Source of the DNA: Lachnospiraceae bacterium
Lineage (GTDB): Bacteria; Bacillota; Clostridia; Lachnospirales; Lachnospiraceae
Length of the DNA stretch: 64,000 bases
Direction: 5' to 3'
NCBI GenBank assembly: GCA_014804695.1
Contig: JAAUZJ010000004.1
Span: 10,116 to 74,115, forward strand
A model generated the notes under the pieces. The model was not told the DNA's origin. It worked only from the letters and a program-made list of their open reading frames with translations, and did not search any database. Of this stretch, positions 44,945 through 51,911 are shown one piece after another. Position 1 is the first letter of the stretch, and each line of letters begins with the position of its first letter. A program made the translations under genes and the position numbers.

Positions 44945-45163
44945 CATAGTGTGTCAACACTTTTTTTAAAAAAATTAATGCTGCAAATTTTAATAGTAAG
45001 CGGTCTTTGCGCCTCAATCTCCGACGGTAAGCAAAGAACGTTTATTATTTTTTGCAATCAGTTCTTTTTTATCTTATAGGAAAGTACGTCATCAGATGAA
45101 CATTTTTATCGTCGAAACACATACTCACCTCAAAGCCGCATCCTTGTCAGAATTTGTAGTTAA

Positions 45164-45185
45164 CATAATATCGTATAATGATAAC
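45164..45185 (+). repeat. Right inverted repeat (IRR) of the invertible segment
   Basis: It begins CATAATATCGTAT and ends GATAAC; the embedded -10 element is a perfect TATAAT at 45174-45179. It ends 45 bp before the first gene of the downstream operon; the leader between holds a TGCCA/TGGCA hairpin and AGGAGG. Confidence 0.88.
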
Positions 45186-45230
45186 GTAATACGAAACTAA
45201 GAACTGCCAAGTGGCAAAAAGGAGGATTAT

Positions 45231-45806
45231 ATGGAAGTTATAGAAAGTTTTGTCGAATCAAATCCCTGTTACAGCGCAGGAAAGAAAATTGACGTAAAGG
45301 GACTGGTGCTGCATAGCGTAGGCTGTCCCCAACCGTCGGCGGAGGTGTTTATAAAGCAGTTTAACAGTCCGTCAGCAAAGGTATGTGTGCATGCTTTTAT
45401 AGATGCCAATACGGGTAGTGTTTATCAGACTCTGCCTTGGAATTATAAGGCATGGCATTGTGGCGGAAGCGCTAACAGTACGCATATTGGCGTTGAGATG
45501 TGTGAACCGCCCTGCATTAAGTATAGTGGAGGCGCAACCATCACATGCAGTGACGAACAGAAAGCAAAGGAAATGGTCATGAGGACTCTTAATTCCGCGG
45601 CAGAGTTGTTTGCCGACCTTTGTGTGCGCTATGGACTTGATCCGCTTGCTGACGGTGTGATCATCAGCCATAAAGAAGGGCATGACAGAGGCGTGGCGTC
45701 GGGACATGGCGATCCGGACCATCTTTTTACCCAGCTTAACATGAACTATACAATGAATGATTTTCGTAATAAAGTTGCGGAGTTAAAAAGTAAGAAGCAA
45801 GCATAG
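45231..45806 (+). CDS. N-acetylmuramoyl-L-alanine amidase (Amidase_2/PGRP type)
   Basis: The 191-residue zinc amidase resembles phage endolysins. It cuts the bond between MurNAc and L-alanine. Likely metal ligands are His in VLHSVG, a central HIGVE region, and the C-terminal GDPDHLF. It has no signal peptide, so it would need lysis, a holin-like route or a dedicated exporter to reach the wall. It is the first gene after the invertible promoter; AAGGAGG precedes ATG 45231. No other phage structural genes are nearby. Confidence 0.88.
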   Translation: MEVIESFVESNPCYSAGKKIDVKGLVLHSVGCPQPSAEVFIKQFNSPSAKVCVHAFIDANTGSVYQTLPWNYKAWHCGGSANSTHIGVEMCEPPCIKYSGGATITCSDEQKAKEMVMRTLNSAAELFADLCVRYGLDPLADGVIISHKEGHDRGVASGHGDPDHLFTQLNMNYTMNDFRNKVAELKSKKQA

Positions 45807-45832
45807 AAAATCAGATTGGAGGAATTATTTGT

Positions 45833-46888
45833 ATGGGAAAAACAAGAGATATTAATGAAAATGCGTATATTAGTGAAAACAGTAATATTTCAGCAGATGA
45901 TATTAAGAAAGAGTATATAGCGCCGGTGCATTATACAAATCTAATGGAATACTTAATTCGTAGCATAAATTCATCACAGTCAAGTTTTCCATATATTGTA
46001 AGCTTCAGAAAAACCGGAAACTATTCGGTGCTTATGCTGGAGGCGGGCGCAGCAGCGAAGCCGCATAGTATTTTGGAGAAGACAATAAAGGAAGGCAGCA
46101 TTACCGATGAAGAAAAGAATTGCAAGGCCCTGTTGCTGCTATATGGCCTTGTTGCATCTAGGGAAGAAATTGACGGAAAACGTATTGGACCTATTATTGG
46201 GCTATATAAAGCGTCTGACAGTAAAGATGTAATCTTTAAAAGAGATGGAAGGACTCTACCGGAGTTTGTCAGTGCTGTAACTGGGATTGATTTAGAGGAG
46301 TTAGCAGTTCTCGATACTATGGATAAAGAAACTATCCTGACAGAAATGGCTAAAGACAAGAGTGAGAGTAAGTTTTCTGCTGAACATTATGCAAAAAGGT
46401 ATATTGCGGGAGATTATGACATTCATGACCTTTTAGATAAGGTTACGCAGGTACATCCGGTCCCGTCAGATTCTCTTGAAGAATTCAAGGCATTGAATGA
46501 TTTAAACGCAATAATGACAAAAGGAAAACAATATAGCGGTAATGAAACTCAGTTTATTTTGGATCCGTATTATCCTATACAGCATGGCTCACAGTACAAC
46601 TACGTTGCTCATATGCTTGATAAAGAACGCAGCAAGGAAATAGTTCTGGCTGTAGCGCAGGCAAGTTTTCCGATACTGATGCTGAATATTGTTCAGAATA
46701 AGATTGAGTGGTTGGAAATCAAGACCTTAGAGGATCTTAAAAACTATTATGATTGTCATTATGCACACATTAAGAGTACATGGGATCCGGACTTCGCAGA
46801 ATATGTTGCGAAAAGGCAGTCTAAGTCAATTGCTGAATTTATTGCAAACATAAAAGCGGAAGTTAAGAAAAGTCAGGGATATAAGTAG
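45833..46888 (+). CDS. Uncharacterised 351-residue protein of the switch operon
   Basis: It is soluble, with no signal peptide or membrane segment, and no recognisable domain. It looks mixed alpha/beta (PYIVSFRKTGNYSVLMLEAGAA, then ALLLLYGLVASREE) with a C-terminal helical region rich in Lys and Glu. TTGGAGGAATT precedes ATG 45833, 26 bp after the amidase gene. Its place between amidase and lysozyme genes suggests a role tied to those enzymes, but nothing in the sequence shows what. Confidence 0.75.
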   Translation: MGKTRDINENAYISENSNISADDIKKEYIAPVHYTNLMEYLIRSINSSQSSFPYIVSFRKTGNYSVLMLEAGAAAKPHSILEKTIKEGSITDEEKNCKALLLLYGLVASREEIDGKRIGPIIGLYKASDSKDVIFKRDGRTLPEFVSAVTGIDLEELAVLDTMDKETILTEMAKDKSESKFSAEHYAKRYIAGDYDIHDLLDKVTQVHPVPSDSLEEFKALNDLNAIMTKGKQYSGNETQFILDPYYPIQHGSQYNYVAHMLDKERSKEIVLAVAQASFPILMLNIVQNKIEWLEIKTLEDLKNYYDCHYAHIKSTWDPDFAEYVAKRQSKSIAEFIANIKAEVKKSQGYK

Positions 46889-46928
46889 AAGCAAGATTGC
46901 AGATTGGGAGAAAGGTGTGGTTATTGGT

Positions 46929-47678
46929 ATGGGAATTAAAGAAGGAGATATCGTAACATTGTCTGCACAAGCAGTGTATTATAGCGGAAAGGCAATGCCG
47001 GACTGGGTAAAAAATGATAGATGGATTGTTAAGTCAGTGAGCGGAGACAGAGCTATATTGGGCCAAAATGTATCCGGGAGTAATGATATAAACAGTCCGG
47101 TTAATGTAAAATATCTAAATATGACACAGGTGTCACAAACGAATAATACGGCTGCTGTGCAGTCTTCACAATCGAACGCTGCGACATCTGGCGGACAGAA
47201 ATCCAAACCCGAGTCAGCAAAACAGCCTCAGGCAAGCAGCAACGGCGAAATGAGCATTTCCGACAGAGGTGTGGAGTTAATTGCGAAGTATGAGGGCTGC
47301 CGTCTGGAAGCCTATAAGTGTCCGGCCGGAATATGGACAATTGGCTATGGACATACGGCAGGAGTACAGCCGGGGCAGACTCTTCCGTCTCAGGAGGCAG
47401 CCAAGGCGTTGTTAAAAGAGGATTTGAAAAAATACGGCGGGCATGTAAACAACTGCGTAAAAAACGGTCACATCAGCTTTCCGCTTAATCAGAATCAATT
47501 TGATGCACTGACAAGTTTTTGTTACAACTGCGGCAGCGGCACACTTCAGAAACTGGTTTCGGGAAGGGATGCGGCTACCGTAGCGGAAAAACTTCTTTTG
47601 TATAACAAGGGTGGCGGAAAGGTACTTCCGGGGCTCGTTAAGAGAAGGGAAGAAGAAAGAGCTTTGTTTATAAGTTAG
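46929..47678 (+). CDS. GH24 lysozyme with N-terminal SH3-like domain
   Basis: The 249-residue muramidase has an N-terminal SH3-like domain (about 1-65: IKEGDIVTLSAQAVYYSG), a Ser/Gln/Asn-rich linker (about 66-105) and a T4-type lysozyme domain (about 108-249) with catalytic Glu in AKYEGCRLEAY and GIWTIGYGHT. It lacks a signal peptide. I chose ATG 46929; GTG 46917 is in frame. The leader GAGAAAGGTGTGGTTATTGG resembles the ribosome-site half of the dispersed repeat without its hairpin. It is the second wall hydrolase of the operon. Confidence 0.9.
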   Translation: MGIKEGDIVTLSAQAVYYSGKAMPDWVKNDRWIVKSVSGDRAILGQNVSGSNDINSPVNVKYLNMTQVSQTNNTAAVQSSQSNAATSGGQKSKPESAKQPQASSNGEMSISDRGVELIAKYEGCRLEAYKCPAGIWTIGYGHTAGVQPGQTLPSQEAAKALLKEDLKKYGGHVNNCVKNGHISFPLNQNQFDALTSFCYNCGSGTLQKLVSGRDAATVAEKLLLYNKGGGKVLPGLVKRREEERALFIS

Positions 47679-47703
47679 AAAAAACGTCAAGGAGGAAAGC
47701 AAA

Positions 47704-48573
47704 ATGCCTTACAAGAAAGCAAGTGCAAAGGGTGCATCAGATACTGGGGAGGAAAAGAGCAGCGGGGAGATAATGGATAATGATTTTATTCCGTTAGATG
47801 ACTTGGTATATGCGCCGCTGCATGCACTGGCACAGTCCAATCACAGGCTTCGCGCCCAGATTGTAGACGCAATTAAAAGCATGGGGAGCAGTAAGCAGAA
47901 TGGTCAGGAAGAAACCATTCATTTGAATAATATCAATATTGCATATGACCAGCTCAGGCCGGAGGGTGATGATGGCTACAGCGTGGATAATCTTCAGGTG
48001 CAGGTGCCTATTTTATCCATAGTTCCAGTTACTAACCTTAATGTGGAAAAGGCGGAAATAGATTTTTCTACGGAGATTAAGGCGGTTAGTAATGAAGAAA
48101 CCGGAAGTGTAGGCATTAATGCCCGTATCTGTGCTCCTGCCCAGCGTGACAGTGATTTTTTACCTAAAGTATCTTATAAGCTTAAGATTGCATCCATACC
48201 GGCAACGGAGGGCATTTTGCGCCTTACTGACGCCCTGAGTTCAAGTCAGGTGGCTAAGAAAATGGATACAAGGCCGGTGGCTGTAAGTGGAGATTTTGGT
48301 TCGGATGAACAGAAGAAAGTATTACTTGAGACTAAGAAGCTTAAAGCCAAGATTTCAAGGTTTAAGCAGCTTCATAAGAAGATTGGCGACATGATGGATG
48401 AACAGGAGAAACTGCATCAGATAAGCAAGGATGCATTTGAGGAGGATACATACGAATTTGATAAAGATAAATACCTTATGGCACAGTCCAATATAGTAAA
48501 CCGTATCATGGAATATCAGGAGCAGATTATGAATATGGAAATCAAATATGGACTGGAGAAGGATTATGAATAG
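47704..48573 (+). CDS. DUF2589-family protein 1
   Basis: The 289-residue protein matches DUF2589: IPLDDLVYAPLHALAQSNHRL, then VPILSIVPVTNLNVEKAEIDFSTEI, a strand-rich segment seen in the family as VPxLxIVPIPxLxIxxVxIxF. A C-terminal helical region (about 200-289) is rich in Lys and Glu and may form a coiled coil. The function of the family is unknown. AGGAGG precedes ATG 47704. The gene overlaps the next by 8 bp. Confidence 0.82.
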   Translation: MPYKKASAKGASDTGEEKSSGEIMDNDFIPLDDLVYAPLHALAQSNHRLRAQIVDAIKSMGSSKQNGQEETIHLNNINIAYDQLRPEGDDGYSVDNLQVQVPILSIVPVTNLNVEKAEIDFSTEIKAVSNEETGSVGINARICAPAQRDSDFLPKVSYKLKIASIPATEGILRLTDALSSSQVAKKMDTRPVAVSGDFGSDEQKKVLLETKKLKAKISRFKQLHKKIGDMMDEQEKLHQISKDAFEEDTYEFDKDKYLMAQSNIVNRIMEYQEQIMNMEIKYGLEKDYE

Positions 48574-48949
48574 ATTAGAAAATGAAGCGTATGAGTTGCA
48601 GGAAAAGAATATAGAGAAGTATTTAAACGAGGCGCTTCCGGAACTGAACCTCCGCCTATGGATTGATGTGTATGGTGAGGAGATGGAAGATAGAAAAATT
48701 GTAGATGCGGATATAAGTTTGTTTGTTGACGTTATTCCGAATGCTAATAATATTTTATGGTTGGAAAGAATAACACTTACTTCATATACGCCGCGTGACG
48801 CTTTGCGCAACATTCAAAGTAATATTCAAAACAATACTCCAATCAACACTTTGTACCATAATAAATGGCGGACCATTAACCGTCTTATGGGAAAATTGGC
48901 ATTAAAACTGCCTTTTACCATTAAGAAATATAGAAAAGAAAGAAGGTAA
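48566..48949 (+). CDS. Uncharacterised 127-residue protein between two DUF2589 genes
   Basis: It has no signal peptide or membrane segment. Strand-like stretches (LNLRLWIDVYGEEM, ADISLFVDVIPNANNILWLERITL) recall the beta-rich core of DUF2589 proteins but the motif is not clear. The C-terminus is basic (KKYRKERR). It starts inside the end of the previous gene behind GGAGAAGG and touches the next start, so the three are translationally coupled. Confidence 0.75.
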   Translation: MNRLENEAYELQEKNIEKYLNEALPELNLRLWIDVYGEEMEDRKIVDADISLFVDVIPNANNILWLERITLTSYTPRDALRNIQSNIQNNTPINTLYHNKWRTINRLMGKLALKLPFTIKKYRKERR

Positions 48950-48954
48950 TGATT

Positions 48955-50127
48955 ATGGCAATCGCAGAACAATTTGCCGGATTGAATATGGATCAGCTTA
49001 TAGGAGGTCCTTTATCGGCAGCAGCAGATGCAAGCACACAGCTTGCCAATTCAACGGCAAACTTTATCAATAGGGTAGGGTTTGACTCAAACGGAAAGGT
49101 GCGTACGGTAGCATTTGCTTATCAGAAGCGCAGTATGAATGAGGACGGAACCAGTAACCTGGATGAGATGAAGGTAGCCGTTCCCATGCTGGCAATTGTA
49201 CCCATTCCCAATCTTCAGATTGATGAGGTAAACATACTTTTTGATATGGAGGTAAAACAGAGTGAGAAATCGGAAAGTTCTACAGATATGAGCGCATCGA
49301 TGTCAGGCAGCGCAAAGCTGGGAATAATTAAAGTCAATGTAAGCGGAAGTGTGAGTTCTCACAGTTCTAATACCAGAAGTTCGGATAATTCCGCCAAATA
49401 TCATGTGGATGTAAGGGCAACCAATCATGGTATGCCTGAAGGTCTTGCAAGAGTTCTTGATATGATGGCTGCAAATGTTGCACCCGCGCTTGTAGGAAGT
49501 TCAATAAAGGACGGCAACGGACAGGATCTGCCTGAACAGGCAAGAATCAAAGCGGAGAAAACGAAGGCTCTGCGACAGGAAATCAGTCAGATTGAAAGCC
49601 GCCTTAAGGCTGCCAATGAAGGTCTGGATAACTATCTTACACAGATGAAAAAGTTAGGTACATCGCAGCGTAACGTATATCAGGGAATTTTTACCAAGTT
49701 ATTAAATTCCGTTGATACCTCAGAGGTCGATAAAAAGATTAATGAAGCTGAAAACGACGAGGCAAGGGCTGCTGCAGAGAGTGAAAAGGCAGATTTGGAA
49801 AAGCAACAGGCTGCTTACAGTGCAAAATTGGATGAGGTAAATCACAGCTGGAGTGAATTCATGGATCAGGCGGGAGATATTATCAAACTGATTGCTGATA
49901 ACGCTGATTCACAGGAAGGCAACGGTTTATCGGATATGTTCAGCGTAAAAGCGGTTGCAGAGGATGGCTCAGACGTTCAGTATGATGATAGCCAGTCATA
50001 TTATAAGGCATTGGCGGCTGCACAAAAGAGCGCGGTTAAGAGTCAGCTTAACGTAACGCAGATTGAAAATGAGCTTATGGACAAGCGTTCCGAATACAGC
50101 AATGTGGTTTCCGGAAGCGCTAAATAG
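48955..50127 (+). CDS. DUF2589-family protein 2
   Basis: The 390-residue protein opens with MDQLIGGPLSAAADASTQLA and carries the DUF2589 strand motif VPMLAIVPIPNLQIDEVNIL, followed by a Ser-rich region (about 105-140). Two charged coiled-coil segments (about 195-235 and 255-295) and an Asp-rich tail follow. It is a longer paralogue of the protein encoded at 47704. ATG 48955 has better spacing from AGAAGG than ATG 48949. It ends just before hairpin copy D. Confidence 0.85.
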   Translation: MAIAEQFAGLNMDQLIGGPLSAAADASTQLANSTANFINRVGFDSNGKVRTVAFAYQKRSMNEDGTSNLDEMKVAVPMLAIVPIPNLQIDEVNILFDMEVKQSEKSESSTDMSASMSGSAKLGIIKVNVSGSVSSHSSNTRSSDNSAKYHVDVRATNHGMPEGLARVLDMMAANVAPALVGSSIKDGNGQDLPEQARIKAEKTKALRQEISQIESRLKAANEGLDNYLTQMKKLGTSQRNVYQGIFTKLLNSVDTSEVDKKINEAENDEARAAAESEKADLEKQQAAYSAKLDEVNHSWSEFMDQAGDIIKLIADNADSQEGNGLSDMFSVKAVAEDGSDVQYDDSQSYYKALAAAQKSAVKSQLNVTQIENELMDKRSEYSNVVSGSAK

Positions 50128-50129
50128 AA

Positions 50130-50181
50130 GGGTGAAAAATAAATTTTTCACCCTTTGTGAGAAAGGCGTGGATATTAAATG
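50130..50181 (+). repeat. Dispersed hairpin plus RBS/start unit, copy D
   Basis: A perfect 10-bp stem with TAAA loop (50130-50153) begins 3 bp after the DUF2589 gene stop. It continues TTTGTGAGAAAGGCGTGG and ATATTAAATG, giving the start of the next gene. It is one base shorter than copies B and E. Confidence 0.85.
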
Positions 50182-50460
50182 AATAGGGAAGAAAAGACTG
50201 CCATGTCGGATATCCGTTATATAAAGTTAGTTACAGTCGGCAGCGTCAACCCTAATAATCCCCTTTCGGATGAATCAAGAATGGCACAGGTTGAGCTTTT
50301 AAACAGGTGCTTAAATGATTATCCGAAGGGGGTAATTATAGGGAAGGATATTACGATTGGAAGATATATGATCGGAGAACATGAACTGAACATGGAAAAA
50401 GTAACATATCATGTCGGTTTCGTCAGGAAACCGGCCTGGGAAGATGAAGCGCTTGAGTAA
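50179..50460 (+). CDS. Uncharacterised 93-residue protein
   Basis: It is soluble and acidic at the C-terminus, with no recognised domain. ISDIRYIKLVTVG-type strands, LLNRCLNDYPKGVIIGKDITIG and VTYHVGFVRKPAW suggest a small alpha/beta fold. Its start codon is supplied by repeat copy D, and it is 15 bp before the STAS gene. It may be a partner of the STAS protein by position only. Confidence 0.7.
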   Translation: MNREEKTAMSDIRYIKLVTVGSVNPNNPLSDESRMAQVELLNRCLNDYPKGVIIGKDITIGRYMIGEHELNMEKVTYHVGFVRKPAWEDEALE

Positions 50461-50475
50461 GAATGGAGGATTAAT

Positions 50476-50775
50476 ATGCAGATAGAATCAAATAGAACGC
50501 AGGGTTGCCTGAATTTAAAGCTGAGTGGAAGGCTGGAAACTTCTACAGCACCGGAACTTCAGGCAGTTATTGAAAAGGAGCTTGAAGGCACTGATGAACT
50601 TAAGCTGGATATGGAGGGCATTGAATATGTATCATCCGCAGGTCTCAGGGTGCTGTTGGCGGCTTCTAAGGAAATGAAAGCAAAAGGCGGAAATATGATA
50701 GTAAGCAATGTTAATGATGATGTCATGGAAGTATTTGAAATTACAGGATTCAAAGAAATCCTGAACATAGTGTGA
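50476..50775 (+). CDS. STAS-domain anti-sigma-factor antagonist (SpoIIAA/RsbV-like)
   Basis: The 99-residue protein is a single STAS domain. The conserved phosphorylatable serine region is EYVSSAGLRVLLAA (near residue 57-59). In partner switching, such a protein is inactivated by phosphorylation by an RsbW-like kinase and reactivated by a PP2C phosphatase. Both activities are encoded downstream in this operon (51886 and 55025). AATGGAGGATT precedes ATG 50476. No sigma factor is present nearby, so the target may not be transcription. Confidence 0.93.
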   Translation: MQIESNRTQGCLNLKLSGRLETSTAPELQAVIEKELEGTDELKLDMEGIEYVSSAGLRVLLAASKEMKAKGGNMIVSNVNDDVMEVFEITGFKEILNIV

Positions 50776-50822
50776 AAAATAAATTTTTCACCCTTTGAGA
50801 GAAAGGCGTGGTTATTAAAATG
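50770..50822 (+). repeat. Dispersed hairpin plus RBS/start unit, copy E
   Basis: GTGTGAAAAA and TTTTTCACCC pair around TAAA with one mismatch (50770-50793). TTTGAGAGAAAGGCGTGG and TTATTAAAATG follow, identical to copy B. It overlaps the end of the STAS gene and starts the GNAT gene. Confidence 0.85.
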
Positions 50823-51911
50823 AAAGATATTAAGTCCCAGATAGGCAGAAAAGTCCTCCACTTAAAAAATAAACAGAATAGAAGTCTGACTGTAACCTTA
50901 AGGCAGTACAGGCCGGGAGATGAAGAGGGGATAATAGCCTGTATTCGGGACGAATATGGAGATACCTATTTTAAAAGAGGGTTTTATGACCCCGTATACA
51001 TAAAGGAAGAGTCTGATAACGGACATATTATATTTCTGGTAGCGCAGACTAAGGCCGGAGAAATTGCAGGGATGCTTATTTTAAAAAATTTCTTGCCTAA
51101 TGAGAATATGTGCGAAATTGCTTCACAGATTTTTAGAAAAAAATATCGTGGATACGGACTGGCTATGCCTTTTTTTGAGTATGCGATGGAGATTTTGCTT
51201 AAAAGTAATTATTCGGCGGCATACTGCCTTCCGGTTTTATTTCATGATGTAACGCAGAGGCTGTTATACCGACTGGGGCTTCGCGCAACAGGCTTTGTTA
51301 TGAATGTGTTTAATATGGGTAATGTCACACATTCTTACCATAATGGTAAAAATACCAAACATTCACAAGGAATTCAGATACGAGCAGTAGATAAGCAGGA
51401 TGCAGGTACAGTTTATATACCATATGAACATCAGAATTTTGTCGCAAAAGTATATGACAGTCTTGGTGTTAAATATTGTATAGCACAGGAAAGCGACGAT
51501 AGCTTAAGTGAGTTGCCGCCGCAAAGCATTATATCTTTTTGGCAGAATGAGTTGCAGGAATGCCTGGAAATAAATGTATACATGGTGGGAGCGGATTTAG
51601 CAAACCGTATAGAGGATTTGCATAATAAGTATCCATTAAAGGGTGCACAAACCTATAATGTTTTTCTAAACTGTAGTAATAAAAATGCGGTGTGGGCGTA
51701 TCACGTGCTGGAAGAAGCAGGGTACTTTTTTACCGGCTTAAAACCCTTGTGCGGCAAAGATGAATACATGGTGATGCATAATCCGGGAGAAGTGGAGATT
51801 TACTTTGAGGATTATGTAGTAAGCAGCGAATTTGCCAAGCTGCTTAATTATGTCAGGAAGGCATATGAAGCAAGGAGAAAAATGGATGAAAAAAAAGAAT
51901 ATACGACGTAA
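50820..51911 (+). CDS. GNAT-family acetyltransferase
   Basis: The 363-residue protein has an N-terminal GNAT domain (about 20-170): VTLRQYRPGDEEGIIACIRDEYG, the acetyl-CoA loop region RKKYRGYGLAMPFFEYAME, and a YRLGLRATGF end. The C-terminal half (about 185-355) looks like a second, divergent GNAT-like fold without a clear CoA loop. The substrate is unknown. Its start lies in repeat copy E. It overlaps the phosphatase gene by 26 bp. Confidence 0.82.
   Translation: MKDIKSQIGRKVLHLKNKQNRSLTVTLRQYRPGDEEGIIACIRDEYGDTYFKRGFYDPVYIKEESDNGHIIFLVAQTKAGEIAGMLILKNFLPNENMCEIASQIFRKKYRGYGLAMPFFEYAMEILLKSNYSAAYCLPVLFHDVTQRLLYRLGLRATGFVMNVFNMGNVTHSYHNGKNTKHSQGIQIRAVDKQDAGTVYIPYEHQNFVAKVYDSLGVKYCIAQESDDSLSELPPQSIISFWQNELQECLEINVYMVGADLANRIEDLHNKYPLKGAQTYNVFLNCSNKNAVWAYHVLEEAGYFFTGLKPLCGKDEYMVMHNPGEVEIYFEDYVVSSEFAKLLNYVRKAYEARRKMDEKKEYTT

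Larger units (their letters stand above)
44923..45185. promoter_or_regulatory. Candidate invertible promoter switch, shown in OFF orientation
   Basis: A 219-bp segment (44945-45163) lies between 22-bp inverted repeats. On the minus strand TTGACA (44957-44952) is 17 bp from TATTAA in the left repeat (44934-44929) and so reads left, toward the recombinase gene. The right repeat carries TATAAT (45174-45179) facing the downstream operon, but the position 17 bp upstream reads AATTTG, not a -35. Inversion would join TTGACA, 7 bp of segment and 10 bp of right repeat to TATAAT: a 17-bp spacer and a perfect promoter. Two hairpins with T-runs (44948-44967 and 45033-45070) would block read-through from upstream in this orientation. 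The region contains no gene. Confidence 0.82.

Noticed and set aside
44948-44967. AGTGT/ACACT hairpin with T-run as only the recombinase terminator
   Set aside because: It may terminate plus-strand transcripts, but its minus strand contains the TTGACA of the invertible promoter with exact 17-bp spacing, so I give the promoter reading priority and treat termination as a second role.
45231-47678. Reading the amidase and lysozyme as part of a prophage
   Set aside because: No terminase, portal, capsid, tail, holin or phage repressor gene is nearby, and the genes run on into STAS, PP2C and MATE genes. A phage origin of the hydrolase domains is still likely.
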